From Saprospiraceae bacterium (GTDB taxonomy: Bacteria; Bacteroidota; Bacteroidia; Chitinophagales; Saprospiraceae): a DNA stretch of 64,000 nt. The stretch spans positions 98,749-162,748 of the forward strand of contig JALHRR010000006.1 of NCBI GenBank assembly GCA_022841345.1. Reading direction: 5' to 3'. Position numbers and translations under genes: made by a program. Shown here one piece after another: positions 7,804 through 17,012 of the stretch (within the stretch, counting starts at the first letter, position 1; every line of letters begins with the position of its first letter). Below the pieces are notes generated by a model, which had not been told where the DNA came from, made no database searches, and saw only the letters and a list, made by a program, of their open reading frames with translations.

Positions 7804-10800
7804 TTACCTTTCTATAATAATTTTCTGAGTGGCGATATTGCGTCCATCTGCTGTGCTGATGCTCAAAAAATACATCCCCGGATATAAGCCTGCAATATTG
7901 ATTCCTGCACTTTCAGATTCTGAATTGATTTTAGACTGGAAGGCCAGTTTTCCATAAATATCATGAATACTTGCATTCAGTTTACCAGGATAACTGTCCA
8001 TAATATCAAACTTTATTGTAATGTAATCATTTGCGGGATTTGGATAAATACTCAGAGATATCCGATCTGTATTGATTTCTTCTGTGTCCAGCAAGAGACA
8101 TTCATCCATGACTTTTTGCAGATTTTCACAACCCATTCCGTTGCGGCTTATTTCGTGTGGTCTGTTGCTGAATTGGAGGGCATTGCAGATAGGTGTTGAA
8201 TGGCACCAATTAAGACGATTATTATTAGTTAGAATGACCGGCCCTCCGATAATCAGCTCATTTGGAATGCCGCTTAAGGTTTCCAGATTATAGCCTTGTT
8301 TGATGGAAAATTTACCACCAATTTTATGGATGGAAGGCAAGCCTTCAAGATTAAATGTATGAATTAATTTAAGATCAAAATCGGCACCGACTTCCTGTAG
8401 TTTTGGCAGTGAAATACTTACAATTCTGCCTTCGCTGATAAAGTTTTCACCAATTTTGAGGAGCTCAGGTAATTCAAATGTATGCATGTCATAAACATCA
8501 CCAATGATTAGATCCCGGGAAATATGAGATAGTTTTTGAAATCCGGACAGGCTGTCAAGACGGGATTGATCGATTGTAATAAATGTAATACTATCTATAT
8601 GTTCAAAAGCTTCTAAGGTTCTCAATCCATAATTGTCTATAAGCATCAAGCCGCCGCCTAATTGAGTCAGCTGCTTGAAAAAACTAAGAGATTGCAAATT
8701 CCTTGTTGATTCAATAATAATATCACCTTCTATTTCAGTGAGTTGTGGAAAGAAATCGGCAGCTATCAATGAGTCTGTTATGAACAAAATAAAACTTCCA
8801 CCTAGTCTGCTCAGAATGGGTTGTGGGCCAATATTTTTTAAATTAAAACGAGATGTAATATAGAAATCACCCCCTATTTCTTGTAATGATTCAAAAGGAG
8901 CAATGGTATGTGTGGCAGAGTTTCGAAAATTAAAATTTCCACCTATCCTTTCTAATGAATCAAATCCACTCAAGATGTCCAGCTTTGAATTACCGTTGAG
9001 TCTGAAATCTCCGGTAATTTCTTTCAATCGGGAAAATCCGGTGCTCTGTTTTAATTCCCGGTTTGCTACTAATTCAAGTCCGCCAATAGACTCAAGCGCG
9101 GGCCATTCACCAAATAGCTCAAAATCATTATTAGATAAAAAGAGTTTTCCCTGAACGGTTTTCAATCGCTCTAAGCCATTAAAAGATGTGATATGTGCGT
9201 TGAGTTCCATAGTAAAGTCACCACCTATGTGGGTCAAATTTTTCAATTCTTCTAAGTTTGAACTTGCGGCCCACCCTGATACACGTAAATCACCACCTAT
9301 CCATGTAATATTTTCGAGTACCTTCATGTCGGCCTGCGATGTTGTAAACAACTCTAAATATCCATAAATGGTATTTATTGATTCCATGCCTTCAAGATGA
9401 TTGACACCCGATCCGATAAATAAATTATTTAAAGAAGTACAATTTTGATTCTTTTCCAGGAAATCTGTGAGATCAACTTGATCTGCAAGGTAGGCGTTAA
9501 TGACATTGCATCCGACACTGATCTGGCAAGCATCTGCGATCTCTATTGTATAACTGCATCCCGGACCATTTCTGTAAAGACTAAGTTTATGCGGTGCTTC
9601 GGCTATTAATTTGCATAGAAATGGACTTTGGGAATCCGACAATTGAGGGTTTTTTTCGATCAGAACAAATTGCAATTCCTGTGTATTAATCATTAATAAA
9701 TCCTCTACCATGTGAAATATGGGATTGTCACTAATATGCAGGGTTCCACAATAAATGAGCGAAGTAAGTCCTTTGGTTGATTCAAATTTTGAATTCCTTG
9801 CGATTCTAAATTCATCAACCTTTTCTAATGACCGGAGACCTTCCAGGTTTATCAAATGGTGGTTAACAATCAGGGTGAAATCCTTGACAGATTTTAGTTC
9901 ACCCAAAAAATTTAAATCTTCCAAACCAGTATTCAGTAAAACCAGCGAACTATCCACCTCGTGCAATTTGCTAAATATTCCGATGTTTGACAGGGTATCT
10001 GAATAGTTTATAAAAAGAGACTTCAAATACTCTAAATTAGAAAATCCATCTAATGTAGTCAGTTTATTATTGGATGCAATATTGAGTTCAGTTCCAATCC
10101 TATTAAGGGAATTAAAATTTCCTATATACTCCAGTTCAGGATTATCCCAGAAATGCATATTACGAAATACAATTCTCAGGCTTGTGAAATTTTCAATTCT
10201 TTTCAAACTTAAATTGGAACGAAAATCAATGTCGTAACCTATTGAATCCAATGAGCCAAAACCACTTAAATTGTTTAGCAGAGTATTATGAAAAATAAAT
10301 AGCGACCCTCCGATAGTCTCCAATTCTGTAAAACCGCTCACTTTTTTAAGGACTTGATTGTAATTAATCTCCACCACACCACGAACCCTGCTCAATTTTT
10401 CAAAGCCTGATATTTCTTCCAGGAATTTATGCCGTGTTATCGATATATCATATCCAACAGTATCTAAGCTGTTGAATGTGTCTATTTTCTTCAGCTTATT
10501 GTTATTCTCAATATATAGCCCTTCCCCAATCGATTGTAAGTGAGGGAATTCAATACTTGAAACATCTGTATTCATAATAGTCAGGGAGCCATGAATGACT
10601 TTCAGCTGGGAAATGACATCGAGATTTTTAATGTTTATCCCGGATATATAAATGCTGCCGTTGAATTCTTCACAAGTACCATGAAGGATGGAGAAATCAT
10701 CCAGTTCCTGTTGTGATTGAGCATGGAATGCATGTACATCACAAGGTTGAGCTGCTAAATTGTAAAATTGAGAGAGGCATATGAGCAGGGCAATAGTAAA

Positions 10801-10812
10801 GCTTGTCTTCAT
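7804..10812 (-). CDS. T9SS-sorted leucine-rich (receptor-L-like) surface protein
   Basis: Signal peptide (residues 1-21, cut near LAAQ), then about 870 residues of 23-25-residue repeats of the pattern L-x-x-I-G-G-x-L-x-I-x-x-N-x-x-L-x-x-L-x-G-F, close to the Recep_L_domain/LRR type found in Bacteroidota surface proteins. The repeats form two modules, each opened by a short Cys-containing cap and closed by a matching cap with the pattern R-x-G-x-G-C (RNGPGC and RNGMGC). The last 80 residues are a type A T9SS sorting domain (IYPNPANDYITIKF ... GMYFLSIST ... KIIIER). Probably anchored on the outer surface for binding proteins or glycans; ligand unknown. Start chosen for the signal peptide. Confidence 0.85.
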   Translation of the reverse strand: MKTSFTIALLICLSQFYNLAAQPCDVHAFHAQSQQELDDFSILHGTCEEFNGSIYISGINIKNLDVISQLKVIHGSLTIMNTDVSSIEFPHLQSIGEGLYIENNNKLKKIDTFNSLDTVGYDISITRHKFLEEISGFEKLSRVRGVVEINYNQVLKKVSGFTELETIGGSLFIFHNTLLNNLSGFGSLDSIGYDIDFRSNLSLKRIENFTSLRIVFRNMHFWDNPELEYIGNFNSLNRIGTELNIASNNKLTTLDGFSNLEYLKSLFINYSDTLSNIGIFSKLHEVDSSLVLLNTGLEDLNFLGELKSVKDFTLIVNHHLINLEGLRSLEKVDEFRIARNSKFESTKGLTSLIYCGTLHISDNPIFHMVEDLLMINTQELQFVLIEKNPQLSDSQSPFLCKLIAEAPHKLSLYRNGPGCSYTIEIADACQISVGCNVINAYLADQVDLTDFLEKNQNCTSLNNLFIGSGVNHLEGMESINTIYGYLELFTTSQADMKVLENITWIGGDLRVSGWAASSNLEELKNLTHIGGDFTMELNAHITSFNGLERLKTVQGKLFLSNNDFELFGEWPALESIGGLELVANRELKQSTGFSRLKEITGDFRLNGNSKLDILSGFDSLERIGGNFNFRNSATHTIAPFESLQEIGGDFYITSRFNLKNIGPQPILSRLGGSFILFITDSLIAADFFPQLTEIEGDIIIESTRNLQSLSFFKQLTQLGGGLMLIDNYGLRTLEAFEHIDSITFITIDQSRLDSLSGFQKLSHISRDLIIGDVYDMHTFELPELLKIGENFISEGRIVSISLPKLQEVGADFDLKLIHTFNLEGLPSIHKIGGKFSIKQGYNLETLSGIPNELIIGGPVILTNNNRLNWCHSTPICNALQFSNRPHEISRNGMGCENLQKVMDECLLLDTEEINTDRISLSIYPNPANDYITIKFDIMDSYPGKLNASIHDIYGKLAFQSKINSESESAGINIAGLYPGMYFLSISTADGRNIATQKIIIER

Positions 10813-11226
10813 GAGATTTGATTGAAGAATAAACAGAAATTCTATGCTACTCCATGTATCTAATTACCAGGCCAAATGAGATCAGGCAATTTTCAGCATA
10901 ATTTCAGATGGTGGGTCGAAGGAACTTAGGTGAAAGTACGATTTTTTTTCAATTTGTAAATTGAACAGTATAAAAAAGGGAAAATATTGCACTCCGGGAT
11001 TTATATTTTTGTTCGTTTTGACCTGATCTTGTTGTACATAGACTTAAAGAAGGGGAGTCACTCGCTGTGATGGCCCTTTTTTTTATGTCAAAGGATATTG
11101 ACCGGAATCAGGAAGCTGGGAAATGAGATATTGGCGGTAGTGTGAGCAAGATTTGGTTACCTGGATGATTATTATTCTATGTTAGACAACAATAATCATA
11201 CTTATTGTTCTTTGTCAAAGAAGATT
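10813..11226. other. Gap with a candidate small transcript
   Basis: Contains the 5' flank of the large surface-protein gene and the promoter/terminator cassette described at 11004-11084. No ORF is credible. Confidence 0.5.
11004..11084 (+). ncRNA. Candidate small RNA (promoter element to T-tract)
   Basis: TATTTTTG (11004-11011) matches the -7 consensus. About 40 bp on, GGG-A-GTCAC / GTGAT-GG-CCC (11053-11076) forms an imperfect hairpin followed directly by eight T residues. Both neighbouring genes are on the minus strand, so a plus-strand terminator here has no gene to serve. The predicted product is about 65-70 nt. No -33 element is visible, and this remains a prediction. Confidence 0.3.
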
Positions 11227-11673
11227 TTAATTTTCTTCCTTCCAATATTCCAGGCATTTACAATATTCCCCTAGTTCACATTCAGGGGCATAACCCGTAC
11301 AAAAATCGAAAACAACCATTCCAAAATTCATAGGTGTAAATTCACGATTCAAAAGCGCAACAGTCATTCCATACCGCTTATCCCAGGGGAGATTTTCCGG
11401 CCAATCAACACTTACATTCCATGAATCAAGCATTTCTTCAAAAGCATGACACAATTGCTTGATTTCCTCTTCGGAAAACTCCCCCACGGGAGGAAAATCA
11501 GCTGGATCTAATCCGCAATAGTATCGAAGAGTCTGCTCCGAATCACCGGAGATATATCTATCAATTTCCCTGAAGTGTTCATCCAAACTTGTACTGGTCT
11601 GTTCAGGATTGCTATCTTTTCTTTGATGTGCAGCTATTATATCAGCGAGGAGATGTGGCAGATAGGGATGCAT
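11227..11673 (-). CDS. Uncharacterised small protein with C-terminal Cys cluster
   Basis: 148 residues, no signal peptide or membrane segment. Acidic, mostly helical in appearance, with a Cys-rich tail (FDFCTGYAPECELGEYCKCLEYW) that could bind a metal. I do not recognise a family. It lies 141 bp downstream of the pRiA4b-ORF3-like gene on the same strand; the spacer holds two copies of CTTTGCAAAAC. ATG start; the length and codon use look genuine. Confidence 0.6.
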   Translation of the reverse strand: MHPYLPHLLADIIAAHQRKDSNPEQTSTSLDEHFREIDRYISGDSEQTLRYYCGLDPADFPPVGEFSEEEIKQLCHAFEEMLDSWNVSVDWPENLPWDKRYGMTVALLNREFTPMNFGMVVFDFCTGYAPECELGEYCKCLEYWKEEN

Positions 11674-11814
11674 ATTGAATGATTTCTTTGTTTAAATTTT
11701 TATTATTTCAATATTTTTCAACTGGATTCTTTGCAAAACAGTGTTCACCGAAACTTTGCAAAACCATTATTCTTAGCTAGAGAATCCAATCAAAATAAAA
11801 TCCTGAGCTTCAGC

Positions 11815-12378
11815 TTATATTTTAGCAATTTTTTTTCTGATCTTCTCTTCGTCAAACTTTTCTATATCCCATTCCTCACCGTCTCTTAAACCCATCCATT
11901 CACGTTTTTCTTCATATTCTTCATCTTCAGGATCGGCAAGTATCTCAAGTATCTCTTCATAACCCCAGGGACCTCCGCAATAATCAAAAGGAGATGCGCC
12001 TTTTCCTTCGATATATGTTGCTTCTGTGGCTTCATCATCTGTGATCTTTTCTACTTTAATAACCAGGATCCAGTTGTCTCCAAAATCGTACACATAGTTT
12101 ATCTTTTGTCCTTTCTTTATTAAAACTTCGGATAGTTTTGTTTCGATACTATTCTTTTTGTAGTCTTCATACCACCTATCTGCAAAAGGAATGCCTATTT
12201 GCAATGTTTGACTGCCTTGTTTAGAATAAAACGCATACAGATGGTCATCGTCCCAGTTGAAAGCGGCCTGGATGATATCGTGGAGCTGATCAAAACTAAA
12301 ATCAGCCGGAACGAGAATTCGACGCCATACTGAAGTGACTGTAATATCCCGTATTTTAATGTGTAATTGGAATTGCAT
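11815..12378 (-). CDS. Plasmid pRiA4b ORF-3 / IS1096 TnpR-like protein
   Basis: The N-terminal half matches the PRiA4_ORF3-like fold: LHIKIRDITVTSVWRRILVPADFSFDQLHDIIQAAFNWDDDHLYAF, then YVYDFGDNWILVIKVEKI, the conserved DFGDxW signature, and GGPWGYEEILEIL. The biochemical role of the family is unknown; it occurs on plasmids, beside insertion sequences and on chromosomes. I chose the ATG at 12378 (187 residues): the longer frame to 12435 starts at a TTG inside a palindrome and adds 19 residues not seen in the family. The acidic C-terminus is low in complexity. No transposase is nearby. Confidence 0.8.
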   Translation of the reverse strand: MQFQLHIKIRDITVTSVWRRILVPADFSFDQLHDIIQAAFNWDDDHLYAFYSKQGSQTLQIGIPFADRWYEDYKKNSIETKLSEVLIKKGQKINYVYDFGDNWILVIKVEKITDDEATEATYIEGKGASPFDYCGGPWGYEEILEILADPEDEEYEEKREWMGLRDGEEWDIEKFDEEKIRKKIAKI

Positions 12379-12417
12379 TTGTCTGGATATTTTGAAGCTA
12401 AAATAGTACTCCAGCTC

Positions 12418-12450
12418 AGATTTGCCAAATTTCAAAAATTTGGCAAATCT
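12418..12450. repeat. 33-bp perfect palindrome, copy 1
   Basis: Two 14-bp arms, AGATTTGCCAAATT and its complement, around TCAAA. It sits between the stop of the amylase-family gene and the start of the pRiA4b-type gene. The identical 33 bp recurs at 18872-18904. No T-tract follows, so a classical terminator is unlikely; it may be an operator, a repetitive palindromic element or a weak bidirectional hairpin. Confidence 0.9.
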
Positions 12451-12460
12451 CTACCCTCCT

Positions 12461-14002
12461 CTACAACTCCACCACCACCACCTCATACCCCTTCAACGTG
12501 ACCATGTCCTGCTTCAAATCAATTTTTCCGAACAAGTTTTCCCTGATTTTTGGTGCTTTTTTCAGCTTTGCTTTCTGAATCTCACCTGATAAGTTTGCAA
12601 TAACCAGGACTTTCTTGTCCCCATAAGTTCTGTAAAAACTGAACACATTCGAATTGTCATTGATAGCTGGTGAATATGTACCCTGCGCGATCGCAGGATG
12701 ATCAGCTCTCAGTTGTATGATTGTCTTATAGTAGTTGAAGAGTGAATTCGGGTCATCCTGCTGCTCTTCCAGCGAGATGCCATCATTCGCTTTCAGATTA
12801 GTATTATCCCACCATGGACCGGAATCCTTGTACCATATTGCCATCCCTTTCCCGGTAATATCGCTATACCATTCAAATGCTTCCCGTCGTGGAATATCAT
12901 TTCCATCCGTATTTCCCAAGCCACCACCTTTGCCGGTCATACCGATTTCCTGCCCATAATAAATAGAAGGAATTCCACCAATTGTCATCATCAGGGCTGC
13001 AGCAAGTCTTCTCTTTTCAGGATTTTTTTCTACTGTAGGAAGTCGGTCTATATCATGATTCTCGATAAAAATCACATGCTCTTTTCCTTCAGGACTTTTC
13101 ATCAGGATCGTATCTGCCAGCATCATCAACTTCTCCTTATCAAAAGACAATATCGCATAATGCAATCCGAACCCAAACACACGATCCACTCCAGCCCTGT
13201 TAAAATAATCAAATCCGATATCGGCCCAGTCTGCCTGTTCAGCCACAATCATCACTTTGGGATTGATAGCTTTGAGTTCTGTGATCAAAGGATTCCAAAA
13301 TGTCTCAAACAAATTTGTGAGCTCCGGCTTTTTATCAAGATTATCCATAGCATGATCCAGGCGATAACCATCGACGCCATCATCAAACTTTCCATCCTCA
13401 TTCGGATCAAGAAAATATGAAAACAAGCGGATGTTATAGTCCAGCACTTTTGGGCTCTTCAGATTGACAGTTGTGATATCGATGACATTCCCATCATAGC
13501 TGTTGAGTGCCCTTAAATCAAACACAATGGTTGCCGGTATCTTCTGTTCTTTGTCTTCAAACAGCAGGTATTCACTGTAAGGAGATTTGGGGTTGCCAAC
13601 AGCTTTTTTCCACCACAAGTGCTCAGAAGTCACGTATTGCGTCTCCATATCCATGTAGATTTTCATACCTCGTTTATGAATTTCTTTTACCAGAGCTATA
13701 TAATCATCCATGGTTCCGAATTCCGGATCGATCTTTTCAAAATCACTGGAAAAATAATTGTGATAACATTCCGCCTCATACAAGGGCATTAACAATATGG
13801 CAGTGATTCCCAGATCCTGCAGATAATCCAGTTTTTCTCTCAGACCATTCAGGTCTCCATGACCGTCTCCATTGCTGTCGTAAAAGCTTCTCTGGAATAC
13901 ATGGTAAATTATTTCTCCCTTTTCAGTAGTATCAATTGTTTGGCCTTGCAGGATGTAAGTGCAACAGAGGAAAATACAAGATGCACAAAATAATTTCTTC
14001 AT
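12461..14002 (-). CDS. Secreted GH13 alpha-amylase-family protein
   Basis: Signal peptide (about 1-20), then a GH13 (beta/alpha)8 barrel: IIYHVFQRSFYDSNGDGHGDLNGL, the nucleophile region GYRLDHAMD (Asp after Arg-Leu), the acid/base Glu in VMIVAEQAD, and region IV IENHD. A C-terminal beta domain ends VVVVEL. Region I, usually D-x-x-x-N-H, reads DMETQY, so the conserved Asn and His are replaced. Catalytic residues are otherwise intact. Probably hydrolyses or transfers alpha-glucans or malto-oligosaccharides outside the inner membrane; exact substrate unknown. It lies 10 bp downstream of the MFS transporter on the same strand, a likely uptake/degradation operon. 513 residues. Confidence 0.85.
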   Translation of the reverse strand: MKKLFCASCIFLCCTYILQGQTIDTTEKGEIIYHVFQRSFYDSNGDGHGDLNGLREKLDYLQDLGITAILLMPLYEAECYHNYFSSDFEKIDPEFGTMDDYIALVKEIHKRGMKIYMDMETQYVTSEHLWWKKAVGNPKSPYSEYLLFEDKEQKIPATIVFDLRALNSYDGNVIDITTVNLKSPKVLDYNIRLFSYFLDPNEDGKFDDGVDGYRLDHAMDNLDKKPELTNLFETFWNPLITELKAINPKVMIVAEQADWADIGFDYFNRAGVDRVFGFGLHYAILSFDKEKLMMLADTILMKSPEGKEHVIFIENHDIDRLPTVEKNPEKRRLAAALMMTIGGIPSIYYGQEIGMTGKGGGLGNTDGNDIPRREAFEWYSDITGKGMAIWYKDSGPWWDNTNLKANDGISLEEQQDDPNSLFNYYKTIIQLRADHPAIAQGTYSPAINDNSNVFSFYRTYGDKKVLVIANLSGEIQKAKLKKAPKIRENLFGKIDLKQDMVTLKGYEVVVVEL

Positions 14003-14012
14003 AAGGTTCGGT

Positions 14013-15503
14013 TTATAAGATTTTTACTTTATCATTTTTTACTGTCATCCAGCATAAAAGTGATGCCAGCAAACTACAGAAAATAATAAGAAACAAAGTG
14101 GAACTGTCCCCGGAATCTTCAATGATTCCTGCCATGCCTGGTGTCATCATTGCAGGTAATACTACACTAAAATTAAAAATACCCATATACAATCCCATTT
14201 TTCTTGCATTGACTTTCTCTGTCATGATCGCAAATACAATAGAAATGGCGGCGGACCATCCAATGCCGCAAATAATCATTCCCAAATAAAAGTTGAGTTC
14301 CTGCGATCCTGCAATATAGAGGAAAAAGTACCCCGCACACATGCATGCGATGGCACTTCTGTAGACTTTTACTTTACCGATTCTAAGGCTCAGTGGTTCC
14401 AGAATTAATGCAGGAAGCAATGCTCCCATTAAATTCAGAAATAGAAAACCAAGCGATAGTACATTTCCGGCAGTACTTTCATTACTGGCTTTTGCCCCAC
14501 TGAAGAATGAAGAAAATTGATTAGCCAGCGCTTTCCCTGTATCCATTCCAGGAATCATATTTTCTTTTACATAAAAAAAGCTCATGATAAACATACTTTG
14601 AATCCCCAGCCAGGTAAAGGCATGTGCCAGCAATATTTTTTGAAATTCTAGTTTGTCTGTAGATTGCCTTCTGGCCCTGATAAATATCCAGATTCCAATC
14701 AGCAGCGTTGCTATAAGACAAGCATACATCATATCAGACTGCCAGAAACTCAATCTTCCTCCCAATAACAGATGATTGACAATAATAAAAACAGCAAATG
14801 CTGCAAACCCATACAAAGGCAATAAGATTTTCACACTCTCAAAAACTGATGATTTTGTTTCCTGAATAGGCTGATCCATTATTTGTGCCTGCAAAATTCG
14901 CGGCTCTTTCACGAACAAAACCGGCACTACAGAAAACAGCAAAACGACTACAGCAGCCAGATAAATAAGGAAAATATTCCCAAATGACACAGAAATAAAA
15001 TAGGCTCCCACTCCAAATGAACCGCTTACAAGCTGCATTCTGGAGTATCCTTTGGTCCGTTCAGCACCCGGTTTTGTCACATCCGCAATGATTGCCCGGG
15101 CGGGGTTCATGGTAACATTTACATTCATATCCAGCAGTAATGACACCATGATGGCTACTGAAAAAATACTCAGCCCTGTGTATTCCGTGATCAGGCCCAT
15201 CTGCGGCAAAGCCAGCAACATAGCAGCACCGAGTAGACCTCCAATGATAATAAATGGCTTTCTTCTCCCTCCAAGAAACCAGCTTCTGTCACTCATTATT
15301 CCCACAATCGGTTGGGCGATAATGCCCGACAATGGACCGGCCAGCCATACTAGCGCAACATCTTCTATTTGCAGTTCATACTTTGTACTGAGTATCCAGC
15401 TGAGTGCTGCCACCTGTGTAGACAGACAAAAACCAACCGCAGTCGCCGGTAAGCTCAGCAATGCGTAAAAAGTATTGGTCATTTTCTTCTGAATGGCTAA
15501 CAT
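14013..15503 (-). CDS. MFS transporter, SLC45/GPH-like sugar symporter type
   Basis: About 12 hydrophobic segments over 496 residues. The loop 2-3 signature GIMSDRSWFLGGRRKPFIIIGG and the stretch PARAIIADVTKPGAERTKGYSRMQL resemble SLC45-type sucrose/maltose and related cation symporters. The first gene of the pair with the amylase-family gene, so maltose, sucrose or short alpha-glucan uptake across the inner membrane is likely (inference from context). The start is MLAIQKKM; an in-frame M at residue 8 is also possible. Confidence 0.8.
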   Translation of the reverse strand: MLAIQKKMTNTFYALLSLPATAVGFCLSTQVAALSWILSTKYELQIEDVALVWLAGPLSGIIAQPIVGIMSDRSWFLGGRRKPFIIIGGLLGAAMLLALPQMGLITEYTGLSIFSVAIMVSLLLDMNVNVTMNPARAIIADVTKPGAERTKGYSRMQLVSGSFGVGAYFISVSFGNIFLIYLAAVVVLLFSVVPVLFVKEPRILQAQIMDQPIQETKSSVFESVKILLPLYGFAAFAVFIIVNHLLLGGRLSFWQSDMMYACLIATLLIGIWIFIRARRQSTDKLEFQKILLAHAFTWLGIQSMFIMSFFYVKENMIPGMDTGKALANQFSSFFSGAKASNESTAGNVLSLGFLFLNLMGALLPALILEPLSLRIGKVKVYRSAIACMCAGYFFLYIAGSQELNFYLGMIICGIGWSAAISIVFAIMTEKVNARKMGLYMGIFNFSVVLPAMMTPGMAGIIEDSGDSSTLFLIIFCSLLASLLCWMTVKNDKVKIL

Positions 15504-16136
15504 TGGATTTGGTTCAGCTCAACGTTGGCTAATATTTTTTATACTATTTAGGGCATCTCCATTCGCTCTCAGAATGAGTAATACGTTTCCCGGATAATAG
15601 TCCTTCTCGCTCATGGCCGCTATGTTTCGCAGCTCGCTTTTCGCTCGGCCTCGCCCACGCTGCAAGGGAAGATTTTTACCTGTGTACAAATTTATACCTT
15701 ATAACCTGCAATCGGAGGGCGAGTCTGCCTCCCTTTGGGTCGGCACTGCTGCACAGCGCTGATGCTTTTTGGTCCTACTCACCTGCATGGGTCGTAGCAC
15801 ATGTGACGCCTTGCTTCGCTTCGCTCGCAAGGTGACATCCTTTGCCTTCGGCAAAAGGTGACATCTTAGCCATCTTCGATGACTAAGGTGACGTTCCGGA
15901 GCACGAATTAGATTTCAACTATTCCCCTGGCTGTTTAGCATTTTTGCCAGCTACGCTGTCAAAGGTACCAGAGCACGAACTAGCAATCTACTCAATCTTC
16001 CCACACTCTTCACTAAACACACACATTCACCACTCCAATCCTATCAATCTCTCCACACTCCTCACAACACACTCACACTCACCACCCCAATCCCATCAAT
16101 CTTCCGAAACTCCCCACAAAACACTCTCACTCAAAA
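15504..16136. repeat. Repeat-rich gap: hairpins and G-poor tract
   Basis: The left half (about 15,590-15,790) is GC-richer with words such as TTCGCTCGGCCTCGCCC. The middle is the GTGACRT hairpin array at 15803-15894. The right part (about 15,990-16,135) is a G-depleted tract of CACTC/CAATC words nearly identical in style to 5590-5712. No ORF here is credible: the one open frame is made of the low-complexity words. Confidence 0.7.
15803..15894 (+). repeat. GTGACRT-linked three-hairpin array (variant)
   Basis: Four linkers (GTGACG, GTGACAT, GTGACAT, GTGACGT at 15803, 15832, 15858, 15888) separate three hairpins: CTTGC/GCAAG, CTTTGCC/GGCAAAAG with a TTC loop, and CTTAG-CATC/GATG-CTAAG with a TTC loop. 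Same CTT...AAG rule as the 116-bp elements, but shorter and with C or A changes in the linker. Considered a diverged relative. Confidence 0.7.
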
Positions 16137-16970
16137 CTACAATCTATAATGATTCTGAAGAAATTCCTTCATACTTACATTGATTTTCCATTGATCTGCC
16201 AAAGGTTCCTTTGTGTATGGTGCTGCAGGCATATATGGCGCTGGACCAAACTCTGTACAAATCAAAGTTTCATTTGCTCCGTCGATCATTCTCTGTCTTA
16301 GAATCAAATCCCACCATACAAGAAATGCATTCAATTCTTGCTCCCATTCAGGTGCAAACGGATCATTCACCTGCGCACCCTGAGCATGCCCTACTCTGGC
16401 ATGGATGTATGAAACCTGTGGAATAATTCGCTCTAATATTGCTTCCTGTTCCTCCAACATACTTTCTGAAACTGTACAGAAGTGCGAAAAATCTCCTGTC
16501 AACTCTATTCCCGGATATTTTTCCAAATAGGGAGGCAGTGCTGCGGCATGGAATGAAAATCTGCCCCTGTGTGTTTCGTGGAGAATATTAACACCTGTTT
16601 CCTTAGAAATTTGCATACTGGCTTCAATGGCAGAACAATTATCTTCAAATGAATAGTAATCTCTTCCGGTATGCGAATTGATGAAAGTTGGCTGAAATTC
16701 TGCCAGGTATTTCAATTTATTTTCCATTGACAGAATATACCGGCTAACATCAGCTGAGGCAGGAAATTCAAGCTGCTGCAGTATCACAGCAAACTCCGGA
16801 TCATATTTTCTGATCTCCTCCACTTTTGAAAATAGATCTTTAGTGAATGCCGCATTGTCCGGAAGATGAATTTCAATACCACCATATCCATGTGCCAGCA
16901 CTTTATCCAAAAAGGCTTCAGCTGAAAGATCTTCCTGCCCCCAAAATGGGCATATATATCTGATTTTCAA
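16137..16970 (-). CDS. Sugar phosphate isomerase/epimerase-like TIM barrel
   Basis: 277 residues of xylose-isomerase-like TIM barrel (AP endonuclease 2 fold). Metal- and substrate-site candidates are the Glu in GGIEIHLP, HETHRGRF, the D/H pair in LTGDFSHFC, YIHARVGHAQG, and the C-terminal Glu in ICTEFGP. Cytoplasmic. The family covers isomerases and epimerases of sugars and inositols, and the substrate cannot be deduced. It lies 42 bp downstream of the PhyH-type gene on the same strand and is probably cotranscribed, under the divergent AraC regulator. Confidence 0.83.
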   Translation of the reverse strand: MKIRYICPFWGQEDLSAEAFLDKVLAHGYGGIEIHLPDNAAFTKDLFSKVEEIRKYDPEFAVILQQLEFPASADVSRYILSMENKLKYLAEFQPTFINSHTGRDYYSFEDNCSAIEASMQISKETGVNILHETHRGRFSFHAAALPPYLEKYPGIELTGDFSHFCTVSESMLEEQEAILERIIPQVSYIHARVGHAQGAQVNDPFAPEWEQELNAFLVWWDLILRQRMIDGANETLICTEFGPAPYMPAAPYTKEPLADQWKINVSMKEFLQNHYRL

Positions 16971-17012
16971 TTGCAGTTAATTTTGTTGGAAGACACCATA
17001 TGTTGGACGGTT

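Noticed and set aside
12379..12435. N-terminal extension of the pRiA4b-type protein
   Set aside because: It would start at TTG inside the 33-bp palindrome and adds residues outside the family fold.
15944..16183. 79-codon open frame rich in His, Ser and Pro
   Set aside because: It translates the G-depleted low-complexity tract and overlaps the end of the TIM-barrel gene.
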